Positions 47,201-58,800 of a stretch of 64,000 nt of DNA are shown here, in pieces. Below the pieces are notes generated by a model. The model saw only the letters and a list, made by a program, of their open reading frames with translations. It ran no database searches and was not told the origin of the DNA. The position numbers were made by a program, and so were the translations under genes. Within the stretch, counting starts at the first letter, position 1, and every line of letters starts with the position of its first letter. The DNA is from Sphagnum compactum (lineage: Eukaryota > Bryophyta > Sphagnopsida > Sphagnales): contig OZ234497.1 in the NCBI GenBank assembly GCA_965153455.1, positions 14,184,302 through 14,248,301 of the forward strand, in the 5' to 3' direction.

Positions 47201-47294
47201 GGTGGGGGACATTCCCAGAATGGGGGGTGGGACTCAGCTGGGGCAAGCCCCTTATTTTGGGAATGCCCTCCACCGTGGGCCTTTTACCCTAAAG
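47201..47294. mobile_element. Small MITE-like inverted-repeat element, copy 2
   Basis: GGTGGGGGACATTCCCAGAA on the left mirrors TTTTGGGAATGCCCTCCACC on the right, followed by GGGCCTTTTACCCT, the same end as copy 1 at 39136-39245. The outer left end is decayed. Confidence 0.55.
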
Positions 47295-49090
47295 AAAAAC
47301 AAGCAGGTGGACCCCTGTGTCTGAGTCCACAAGGATTTGGTAGTTTTGATTGTAACACAGAGGTTCTGCTCATTCTTCCATGCAATGTTTTCTGTAAATG
47401 CAAAGTTCTTTTAAGTCCAAAGGAAAGATTGCATGGAACACAGGATGGATTTCACCAGATTGGTGGGAGCTGGTGGGCCAGATCGGACCGACCATTTTGT
47501 CCTACTCAACTGGTCAGCCGCCCGGAGATGTCTTGGGTAACTTGTTGGAAAAGGAATAGCAGCTGCATGAGCTTTGGCTTGGCAGTTAAAAGCGCAATCC
47601 GGGATTTTCTCTTCACATTCTCGTGTCAGAGGAACACGAAAAAGGCTCTAGTAATCTAGTAATCTAGCCAGCAACGATCCCAAATCCCCCTATAGGGCAG
47701 TCAAATTGTAGGTGGGTGGCACAAGCGTCCAAAAGCAAATCATCCATTGCTATTTTCAATTGGTTTTCAGCACTCCGCCACCCCTCAAACCGCCCCCACC
47801 CCCCCTTCCCCAACGCCTTTGCCCTTTTTATTCCATACCAATTGTCCATTCTGGGAGTGACATGATAATAACAGGAGGGTAATGGGGAACACCATGCATT
47901 CAGGCCAGGAGACCTCAACTAATGTAAATTTGGGTCTTTTTCATGTGTTGTTGACCTGGAGGGGGGGGGGTGGGAGGCAAGATTGATCCATCTCGCTTTT
48001 GTAAGGCAATAAGAGAGTTGCATAAGTATTTGGTGTAGGCGGATGTGGAGGGGTTTCTTTGTCTCCCTGGGTCCCCACCTTTTTACACAATGATTAAGTT
48101 AAGTATGCATGGTGTTGAAAAAACGATGATTATTCTCGTGGGGGACAGTGTGCATTCTGGTTGCAAGACCTCAAGCTCATAAACATTTGGGTTTGTTTCA
48201 CCTGTGTTTTTGAGGCCAGGAACTGCCCGTACCAGGAACAGGTTTAAAAAAAGGGGTATTTACAAAACATTGAAAAAACAGATTGGTTTGTGGGACCACT
48301 TTTGTGATTGGCGTTTCTTACTAGTTTCTTCACTGACTAGTTTTGTTCAAAACCCAGGCAAATATATTCATTAAATATTTATACTGACCCTTCTTAAACT
48401 CTTAAATTGGTCAAGTTCGGGTGCTCACAAGTTGAGAAAAAGATGAAAAACAAATGTGAGATTTTTCTTTTAGATTTCACTGGGAGCTTTGGGACAATTG
48501 ATTGCACTGGTTTTGATATGTCTTTCAAGGAGACATCCACAAAAATTCCCAATTTGGAAAGACTTTGATGCAAATTTAAGTTGAAATGATTTTGAGAACC
48601 TTTACATACATACATTTATTTTTTCCTCTTTACAAATGCAAGCTTAACTGGCAATGCTACTAATCTTTGGAGGTCATGTATCCCTAGGATATTAATTTGC
48701 AATTTAGTATTTCTCATCTTGGAGTTCATGTGGCAATTAATGTGTGCACCTTAAATAGAACACATTTCTTCACAAGTTAAAGTTTCAAAACAGTAAGTTC
48801 AAAGGGAAAGAATTCTATTATTCCTTCAAAATGAAGAAATATGAGTCCTCTTGAAACATCTTGCTATTATAATATTGGCTAAAGAAACACAAAACTTAAT
48901 GACAATTTTAAAATTGCCTTTCACAAATTTAATAGCCACAAGATTCAAGTTGTCTTGCAATTCATGAAAGAGCATGGTTAATATTCTCATGAAGTGAACA
49001 AATATCCATTCATGTACAGACACGCAATTCAAGATGTCCAGCAAGTATGGCGGTTTCAAAATATTGTCTAAAAAGAGCGTATATTCCAGT
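47295..49090. other. Intergenic stretch with a short direct duplication
   Basis: No gene recognised. C-rich and G-rich runs lie at 47797-47806 and 47962-47970. Two diverged copies of an 85-bp segment are listed separately. ORFs at 48394-48615 and 48826-49059 (minus) lie downstream of the hAT relic but do not show a recognisable hAT dimerisation motif. Confidence 0.4.
47873..48222. repeat. Diverged direct repeat pair, about 263 bp apart
   Basis: 47880-47962 and 48143-48222 share GGGGxACAxxxTGCATTC, then GACCTCAA, then AxATTTGGGT and a final GCC/ACCAGG/CTGG-like end in the same order. Confidence 0.5.
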
Positions 49091-49544
49091 ATTGAGTGGA
49101 TATCATATTTTTATGATATCCATTGGTTGTCATTTTCAGAATAGGTTTTAAGAACCAGGTCAGATCTCTTATTCCTTTTTAATTTTTCTCACTTACAATA
49201 TTGGGCAAGGATGTAAATTTTTATAAAAAATCAAAGGTCAGATCACAATCTTCCAGATATCTTGGAGAATAAATATTTATAAAATATCAAGGTAGTTATC
49301 ATAGCTCAGATAGCAGAATTCAGCAATTTTGTTACAAACAACCTATATAAAGGGGATGAAATTACAAATTATGTGTCCACAAGTTCATGTCACTCAAACT
49401 CACCCTCATCCTTTTCTAACTTTTTTCCTAAAGAAGCAATGGTTTTAATCAACTCTATCAAGCTAAAAGGCAAAGTGCAACCCACCCTAATATCATTGAG
49501 CCAATTTTGCCTATAAATATTAACGTATCTGTTATGGGTTTATT

Positions 49545-51058
49545 TCATATTTCCTTAGGAATGAAAAAAAATCTCAGATGTTTCCTTGTAATGTTACATG
49601 CAAATATCCACAACTCCAAAGTCACATTAGAATCATTTTCCATTAGATTATCCACATAGGTTGCAATTCCAAATTCTTCTTTAAATTTCAAAGTCACAGT
49701 AATTGTTACATGCAAGGCATTAGAAAGTAACCGATGCACACAAGACTTGTTTAGCACACAAATACTCAAAATTGGAAAAAGAACATCAACAATGATTTGA
49801 GATATGTGCCAAGTTAAAGGTGGAGGAACATGGTTAGTAATCATCATTGATGTCTACCAACTATAATAAAAACCAATTATTGCCTTGAATTGTAATGCTT
49901 CTTGGAATAGTGTGATCTTATTTGCAAATCTACAAGACTAATTCATTTATTAACAAAATAGTAATATTATAATTCCCACAAACCAATAGAAAAACTGAAC
50001 ATCACAATGTATGAAAACAAAACTACCTTAGTTTTCATTGAAATGTTTATTTTTTTTGGTTTCAATTAGTTTCAATGCATGTTTTGTTCCATTTGTGTTG
50101 ACATTTGCTAGATGTTTTTGGCCAAGTCATGCATTTTCAAATTTTGCCTAAGTGGACTTTATAAAAACATATTTGAAGTCCTTACAAACTTTTTCATTAT
50201 TGGTGGCATATTAGTAGGTTTCGGAGAAATCATGCCCAAAACATGTCCTTTGAAAGTTCTCCTCCAAACTAGAATTTTCACATTTCCCAATAGACTTGAA
50301 AACATTTGTCATTGTGTTCAAATTTGAACTTTCATCTTTAACATATGTTATAATGTTATTCGTTAAGCCATATGCATGCAAAAGATCAATCGAACTTTTG
50401 CCAATACCTATCATGTGGTCTCAATAGTCTTAAATAATCCAAAAGTTACATGCCTTTACTTCCAATCAAATCGCAAATAAATTATAACAAGTGCAAGACA
50501 TCATGAGCACACTTGGCCATCCAAAGATCAAAACTAGCAATAGCAAATGACATTTTTTGACAAGACACAAAACATATGTTTACTTGGTTTTCTTCACAAA
50601 AGTAAACAAAACATTGTGTGACAAAAAATTTCATGAAAGGAATTGAATTCAAGGGCACAAATGCAAGATCAAATGCTTTGGCCAAACAATTTCCACAAAC
50701 TATAAGGGCAAATGGCTTTTCACTATGAGAAAAACAATATCTTCCAAAGATAGTTTTTGCTCCACATCATTTTTTTGGAATTTTTTCATTAGAAATTAAA
50801 ATTACATATGGAAGAATTAGATACATTTGCTATTTTCGTAACATGTTGTCCCTCTAAATTTCTTCTTCTTTTCCAATTTTTTTGAAAACTAATAAATGGT
50901 TTGCATGAACATGTTTTCTTAAACATGTTATTCCATTTGTCTTAAAATATGATATTAAACCTTTCTTTAATTTAATTTTTCAATTAAAAAAATTATTGGA
51001 ATAACACAAGGTACAATGCATGATTTGAAATGCATCAAATATAACTTTTTCATTCTTA
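49545..51058 (-). pseudogene. hAT-family transposase relic with BED zinc finger
   Basis: On the minus strand from about 51058 a frame reads NEKVIFDAFQIMHCTLCYSN, a stop, then KGLISYFKTNGI and LRKHVHANH. CTLC plus the H-x-H-xx-H cluster is a BED-type zinc finger, the DNA-binding domain of hAT transposases. Further on come SFDLWMAKCAHDV (about 50530-50500), IITYVKDESSNLNTMT and CFGHDFSE (50411-50211), and WHISQIIVDVL plus CVLNKSC and LLSNAL (49847-49545). These match in order the conserved blocks of the plant hAT class with an SFDLWMS signature. The pieces lie in different frames with stops between them, so the copy is dead. No C-terminal dimerisation block was recognised. Family knowledge says the protein excises and reinserts DNA with 8-bp target duplications. 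Whether it relates to the small hAT element at 23.7 kb is unknown. Confidence 0.75.
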
Positions 51059-51719
51059 TTAACATTTAAAAAAATTAGCATAAGGTAGTATTATTATGCA
51101 ACCTCCATTTTTTCCTTTGTGAATGCAATAATTCCAAAATTTGTTTAGTTTCCTCTTCATCATTTTTTTGGAACTATGTTCCCTTTAATTTGCAAATTCA
51201 AATTTTTTTTAGTTTCTTCCATTACATCATCTTCAAATTTAGTTTCATTCATTATTGTTTCACATCCTTCATTTTGCATTGATTTATTTTCATTCACTAA
51301 ACTTTTCCATTTTCACACGAATACAAAACAATTCCAAAGGTGGAGAAATTGAAGCAAATGGATGTCTTGCAAAAATGAATATGGAATGTGCTATTACTAT
51401 GCATCCTTAAAGAAAACTAAAGGAAACATTTACAAACAAGAATAAATATTTCATTCACTTTTCATCATAAGGCAAGAGTGATGTGTAAGATAATGTCTTA
51501 ATGCAACAATCTTTTATTATAAATCCTGCACAACAAAACACAAAAAAATTCAAACATTACATCAAATGAAACCTTCAAGAACATCAATACAAAAAAAAAA
51601 CATAATTAAAAAAAACAAAAAATAACAAAACAAAAAATAAAACAAAAAAGAAAACAAAAAAATTAAAAAATTACCTCATAAAAAAGTTGAACCACCAAGG
51701 CACCAATTTTCAAACTTGC
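51059..51719. other. AT-rich DNA upstream of the hAT relic
   Basis: Poly-A-rich runs around 51590-51670; no gene recognised. Confidence 0.4.
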
Positions 51720-52450
51720 AAAATGCTAAAAAGGAGGTAATACAAGTTACAAACATGAAGAACATGAACACAACAACAATGCGAAGAAAAAACATAAATG
51801 TAACACCATGAAAGAAGGGCATAGTAGTAGCATAGAAGAATGGCATAACAATTGAGCTTCGCATTTGAAACCCAATGACGCTTTGCATCTTGTCGGGGGA
51901 CTGGGTAATAATCTAACTCCCACCAACTCCTCAAGGGAAGCGATGACACAAAGTTAGAAAATTGGCTTGTTTAAGTCTAATGCAAAGAAAAACAATGGAC
52001 AAACTAGGAATGTGAGGGAAGAATACAAATACAACAATAGTGTGAAGGAAAGACACAATAATAGTAAAAATGAAAAAACATGGACACAACAACAACATAA
52101 ATAAAGAGCATAGACATAGTAGCAATGCAATGGAAGGTTTAGGATAGAAGGGACAACATGAAAAAAAAACAAATACATAGAAGCAATGCGAAGAAAAAAC
52201 ATGATAGCAATGCAAGGAAGAAGATGAACACAATAATGGCACAAAAAAAGCATGAACATAGTAGCAACACAAATGAAGAACATGGACATAATGTGAAAAA
52301 ACAAAAACAAATGTAGCATGAAAGAAGAACACAAAAACATTGTTAGTGCAAAGGAATAACATGGTAGTAATGCAAAGGAACAAAATGAGAACCCGACAAC
52401 AAGGTGAACAAAAAGCACAAACACAACAAGCACAAAGAGCTTGAAATAAG
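51720..52450. repeat. Degenerate purine-rich minisatellite
   Basis: Phrases such as AGCAATGCAAAGGAAGAACA and ACATGGACATAGTAGCAA recur irregularly with a basic unit of about 20-30 bp. A block at 51860-51950 (TTGTCGGGGGACTGGG...) breaks the pattern. The repeat yields two long minus-strand ORFs of 214 and 182 codons in different frames, rich in Phe, Leu and Cys, which are by-products. Confidence 0.65.
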
Positions 52451-52654
52451 AAAAAGAAAAAAGAAAAAAAAGAAGAAGACAAAAAATAAATGTGGGGCCC
52501 AAGAGTCAACTTAGGCCCTCTATAACTCTGAGCTTGAGAGGCACTTAGGGTTTGAGGTGGCAATGGCGACCTCATACTATAAACCCCTTTTTTTTCAACC
52601 CTTACCTAATATCGGAATTTGGATAGGGAACATATATCTTGCTGCAATTTGATG

Positions 52655-52800
52655 GCTTTGATATCTAGATTTAAAACTGGATATTACATGGCCGGATCTC
52701 ATATATGTGAGAACCAGTGATCAGGATATCACCCCAAATATCAAGTGTGATATCTGACATAATATTGTGACTTGATATCCAAATTTTCTGGATATCTGCC
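52655..52800. repeat. GATATC-rich cluster
   Basis: GATATC starts at 52660, 52725, 52749, 52774 and 52791, the last four spaced 17-25 bp. On the other side of the hAT relic GATATC occurs at 49099, 49115 and 49256, the first two forming an 11-bp-arm hairpin (49097-49122). Confidence 0.55.
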
Positions 52801-55800
52801 CAACACCAGCATATTTTTGATGTGCAATGTCAAGTCTTGCCCCCAAATTGTTCATTAGTTTTAAAACAAGCTGGTCACACAGTTTGGTTCCTAAGTTGGA
52901 CATTTATGGGGTTAAATTGTGAAATAGCCAACGTCACTCAACGATACAGAGGGTGTATTTTCACAAAAAGTTTCTTGTGAGTATGCACTGAAACTTTTCT
53001 AAAGGAGATGAACTTTGCCATTGTCTTATTGGAGATTTTTTTGGGGGGAGAGGACTTTTTTTTCGTTTAAGGAAAAAGGCGAAAACGCAGACAGACAGAA
53101 TTTTGGCACATTCTTTCAAAAGAAGAGACATGTGGGTTTTGTTCCTCTGGCTTTCAGAGAATCATCTATTTCACCTCATACACATTGCTGACTTATACAG
53201 CCTGTGTGTACAAGGACCTCACACTCCCAATAGTTAGTAATTGTTGATGCTTCGGAATAAAAAAGAAAAAGAAAAATCAAATTCTTTTGTATGTTCTACA
53301 CAACACATACACTGGCACCTTCACCTTCTTGAGTGAGGCTTCTTAGGTTACATTCCTAGTGGCCATATGAAAAACCCAAGAGAATGTTAGATTTGGACTC
53401 AGAAACCTGATTTAGCCTAAGCATGGGATATTTATAACATATAAAAGCAATTTAAATGACTTTTGGGGTTTTAGTTTTAACCATGATATCAGTGTAGGTA
53501 GTCACTATTGGTTCACCCAAGCTGTTTATGCAATTCAGAATAGGGTGAAAAAATTCTGCTGTACTTGTAAGGACTCAGTAGGGCCCCTCTTGGGTTGAAG
53601 CGGGCCCACCACCTTATGCACAAGTTTGTTTCATTATCTGTCAAACACCAGTCCAACAGCAGAAGAGAAATGCCAGTGTATTAACCAATCAATTCCAAAT
53701 ATTGTAGTACAATAGTGCATGCCAGAGTCCTTTTTTTGTGTGTAAAGGTAACATGTTACATGATTCTACTGTACTCGAAAAAAGGTATCTAGAACAAAAC
53801 TGATTTCTGATGATAGAGTTGACAATTTGAACGATCCAGTAAAATTGGACACTGCTCTTATATAACCAAACTGACATCAATCAACCCCCTCATGGTAGCC
53901 TGTGAGAGGAAACTGTTGCAAATTTGGCCATCCAATTAAAACTGAAGATTAGTGTCTACCAAGTTAGAGCATATCTACCCATAGCACCAAAATGGCATCT
54001 TGGATTAAGTCTCACCTTCAATTAGTGTGAAACTGAGTTTGGGTATATATATATGCCAACATTGTACAGTCACGTCCACTAGGGCAAGTAAAAAGGAGAT
54101 GACTGTTTTTGATTGGTAAACTATAGTGATTGGTCCAGGTGGTAAGAATTATATAGTCTCTCACTTTATGTCGTCCAATTTTTCATGTATATGGATGGAA
54201 ATGGCGGAATGATTAACACTTTATGTTCAATGCTACAATAAATACTCATAGAGGCCCCAATAGGAGGTGTGGCCAGAGAAGCTCTAATAACTGTATGTAA
54301 TTGCTGCAAAGTATAGAACAAAATGTCCACAATGGGGCTTCAGATTTCAATTGGAAAACTTGTTTGGTGTTGCCCCCAAAATAACTATTTCTTCAAGACT
54401 TCTAATATTATAGATTTGTTGGCCCACTTCTGGAACAGTGGTGGACACTCCGACAGTCGCAGGAAGGGGGATGTTAAGCCAAGTTAAGCCAAGCCAAGGG
54501 TCATAATGTGTCTTGTCTTCTGCACCCATACCCCTTGATGAGGCCCTATGATTAAACGTTTCATTGGTACAGCAGCCTGGAACAACCACATGGCTAAATT
54601 GAGAGAAAGAAAGTGTGTGCCTGTTGTTGGCTATGCAGTCAGTTTTTATGGTTTTCACCTCATGGGGAGGGGAGGGGAGGATATGGATTTGGGGGTGAAA
54701 GGTTCTTCCCAATTTTGCAATCTCATCAAAAATTTAAATTTGATGAATTTAAGTTTAAATTTAAATGAAATGGTTTAAACAACCAGAAAGATCAAAAGTT
54801 AGAAGGACACAATTTTGGGATATGGTGAAAATTGGATTTTGCTTAGGGGAGGATTTGCCTAGAGCTTCCTATTTTCATGAGCATAACACAAACACTTAAC
54901 ATGTATGTTTGTGTTATGCATGATGGCCACTTTGGAAACATCACAAAATTCACTAAATAATACACATTTATGGGCATAAGGGGAAAAAGAAGGTTAGCTA
55001 CTAAGAACAGAACAAAGAGCCCAGTTGTAAGGAGGCAGAGCAACTGGCAAGAGGAATAGTTGGGCTTTCAGACTTCCAAGTCTGCAAAGGTAGGCGAGAT
55101 TCATTAGTCTTCATGCAATGTTACATGAAGACATTGGACAATCAATGTGTCAGGTTATTCAGCAGAAGCCAAGTAGCTAAATGCACTTTGTTTGGTACTA
55201 CGATCCCCTGACGTATTAGGGACTCTTGAAGAAAGCCCATTTGATTTTGGACATAGGAGCAACAGTTCAAAACATGGCTGGGAATTTGGGAAAGTATATT
55301 TGGCGAACCACAGTTTATAAACACCTCTCTCTTTTCTGTTAGTTGAAAGCATATGGCATAGCACCTTTTCTTAGTACACTTCTAGCTTTTACTCATCAAA
55401 GAGGGCCATGAGATTTAGCCAAAAATACACACTGAAGAGGGCCATGAAAAATTCCCAGCCCGCCAGCAGTTTATGCCATTGCTACAGTGTAACAAATAAC
55501 TACACTAAAAGGTCTCCTCTAAGAGTTGATGAATGGAGTTGAACAATTGGGGATGCCTGTATTCAATTTGATGGCATGAAATAGTGAACGAAACTGTATA
55601 TACTGTAGGTCACCCCAATCGGAAAACCCTCCAAAGTGTTGGGAAATAAATCGTTGGGGTGGTGGTGTGAAGTAGGTATTCCCTCCATCCCCTCACCCCC
55701 CAGGTTTTGCACGTCAATAATTTTTGGGGTGGTCAGGAATTACCAATTGAGTGAATTAAGTACCCAACAGAAATTTGGAACTCCACACAACTTAGAGTGT

Positions 55801-58800
55801 GACAATTGATGAGTCAATTTATAGTTCAGCAAATATCAGCAGACAAGTGGTCAGTGTCGCATAACTGGTAATGAATTGTTGTAGGCACATACATGTGGCA
55901 AGTAATTCTTAGAGCTAAGGAGCTGTAAACACAAGGAGATACTGACAAAGAAGCCTAGAGGTAGGGCTTCCCAATTCCCCATTCCAAGGTTGTTAGTTCA
56001 AGTACCCACTATAAATTATCATAAATAATACAGAACCCTTGATCCGATCTTGATTGGATGTATCCTAACTGATATACTCAACTGCTCTTGCCTCCTAGTG
56101 CCTTCACGTTAAGCCTAATAACATCCTCTTTGGGAATCGGGAGGGATGTGGTGAGAATATTTACACTGAATAAAGGAGATCTAGTATTGAATCAAATCCC
56201 CAATGTCTCATGGATTATAACAAATTGGGAAATTTCTCAGATTTTCTAAAATAGGTCAATATGCACCGTGAAGAACAACACTGGAAAACCTCCTTTTGTT
56301 CATAGATGTTATGTTGTTACACTCTTGGAAAAGAGCTTGGTGCGGGCAATCACAAACTTTATCGGTAAGCTCCACTGTTAAACTGTAACAAACTCATTTA
56401 TGGAATCAGTTGCTATGACAAACGTCTCGCACAGTTACCCACTTCTGTCCAGTCACTTACCTAGAGTAAGCCAGACCCCAATTGCCATAGCATACATATG
56501 GTTTGGGAAGTTGGAAGTTGTGTTGGAGTAAATAATAAGATCATGAATTTATGAGTTTTCACCTGGCTGACACCAACACAAGCATTTCATAAACAAGTTT
56601 GTTTTCTTTTCTTTGCTAGCTTTTGATTTAATATGCACATCCTGGTATCTAGATGGTGTCAGATAGGCACTTGGTACTTTTTCTGACTAACCCCTTTCTT
56701 CAGTGGCCAGCGTGACAATATGGGCTTCCTTTCTCAACCTGGCCACCCCTCGTGTTAGGATGCTCTCAGCTGTGGGCTCCAGCGAGGCACGTATTCGAAA
56801 TACTGCAGAAAAAATATTTAAACTTGGTATGGATGAGCGGAATGGCCAGCATGCAATCAAAAACATCAACAAGAAGAGTCACTCATCATAACAAAACAGT
56901 AAATAGGAGGTCCACCCAATTTTCCAGTGGAACGAAATAGTCAGTTGGACATGACTGCTTCACAACCAACAATGCACAATGCCCAATCCCAAATTCTTAC
57001 AATAACAACAACAACAATAAAGTATCTTGATTAGGGGGAGTCACCCTTGGGTCCTGCTTCAGTGTCCAACACATAATCCTTATTGCACATGTATTTAAGA
57101 ACCATAACAGCCAGAGGAAATTTTGAGGCTAGGGCTTGTCAGCTGGGTGACATGCAGGGACGAAGGCAATAACCGGTTATTTTTCCATATGGGCTTTGGT
57201 AGACTGCTATTATGCCTATATATAAGCAGTGTACCAGAAACTACATGAAGTTGGAGCTGGGACTAATTAGATTCCTTGGCCATGGAAAACAAGGGCTTGG
57301 GCAAGTGGGCTTTGAGATCAACAAGGGATGATGTATATTGTCCCCATTCATTTTGAAGTGTGAGAAGGAAAGTTATCAACACAAATTGTGTGAAGACAAG
57401 TAGAATCATGGAAAACTCATGAGCATGTGAGCAAAAGAAAGGCCTTGAATTAGGGACAATGTTTCCTCCATCTGACGCTAATATGTAGTGGCCACCCCAT
57501 CACTGCACGCAATCACCTCATCAGGAGATGATCAACTTTAGATTCTAGTTTGGCCTTAACTGTGGATTCAAGCCATATATACCCCCCCTAGTTTCGTGAA
57601 TCATTTGCCCCTAAAGCCTAGATTCCTTTCTCTACAGCTAGCTGTTACTAGGTAATCCCCTCATCCACCTGACAGCATCCCATCAGCGTCGGGGCCGGTT
57701 CTCTGGACTTATCGACTTATACTCCAGCTGCTGATCACATCCTTTTCCAACTGCTGCCACCCTTTTCTCTTTTGCATTGAATCACCCACCCTCCTGTTTA
57801 CTGGGAGGGTCACAGTTGTTATTATTTACCAAAACAATGGAAGGGTCCGGTAAGTATAGCAGGAGCTAGTGGCCGGCATCACCACAAGAGTAATTCATTA
57901 ACAGGAAGAGAGGTTTAAGCAACACACGGTACTGCGACTAAGCAAAGAGTAACAGGTTTGACAAGGTCCCTGAAGCTGGTTTCTGAAACCACTGGGCTAC
58001 ATAAGTTTGTTGGATTCTATCTCACAAATTTGACATGTTTGAGGACAGGAAATTTTGTCACATTATTGAAGTGCCACAGAATTGATAATTATGACAAAAT
58101 TGGGTGCGGCCCCAAAAGTAACTTATGTGTACCTAATTTTAGCAGCTGACCTTGAATACAGGTTGCTCTAAGTAGTACTGCATGTTTTTACTCTTCCTAA
58201 TACTGGTCCAGTTGATACATTTAGGTGGACTCAAAAGCTCTGGTACTGAAACTTTCAGAAAGGAGACAAAGTGAGTCCGGCTGCTAAATCACTACAAACC
58301 AGCTTAGCTTTGCATGAGTGTGTGTGCATGTTGATCTTTTACTTGATTTGGTACAAGTGGATAGGAGTCATGTAACACAGTCCAAGCTTAGAACCGTGCT
58401 TCCATACCTGAGGTCCATTCAAGGTCAGACCGATACAGCTAGAAAATTGGTGAGGACCCTCAAGAGCTCAATCTGATGAATGCATCCATGAAACTAAGGC
58501 TTGTAAGCAGGTGCAGGACACAAGTGTTTGTATGTGTGTACATAGTAATAATTCACCCCCCGGGTATGGTATATTCTTAAACTGATCAGAGCTTCCTATG
58601 AATGCGTTTCTTCAAGGTCAAGATTCAAGACTAGGACCTGCAGCTGATGAGAATACCTGATTAGAGGTAGCAATTAAAAAAGTACATGAGATGATGAGTA
58701 CATGCACAACAAAAGGTGTCTCTGAATGCCAAGTGATTTCACTAGATTTTGAGTGAATTCACTTATGTTAGTAAACGGGGACTAGTTGGAACATTTTGTA

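Noticed and set aside
51931-52575. 214- and 182-codon minus-strand ORFs, Phe/Leu/Cys-rich, looking like membrane proteins
   Set aside because: Both lie on a degenerate purine-rich minisatellite and run in two overlapping frames; composition explains them and no domain order is visible.
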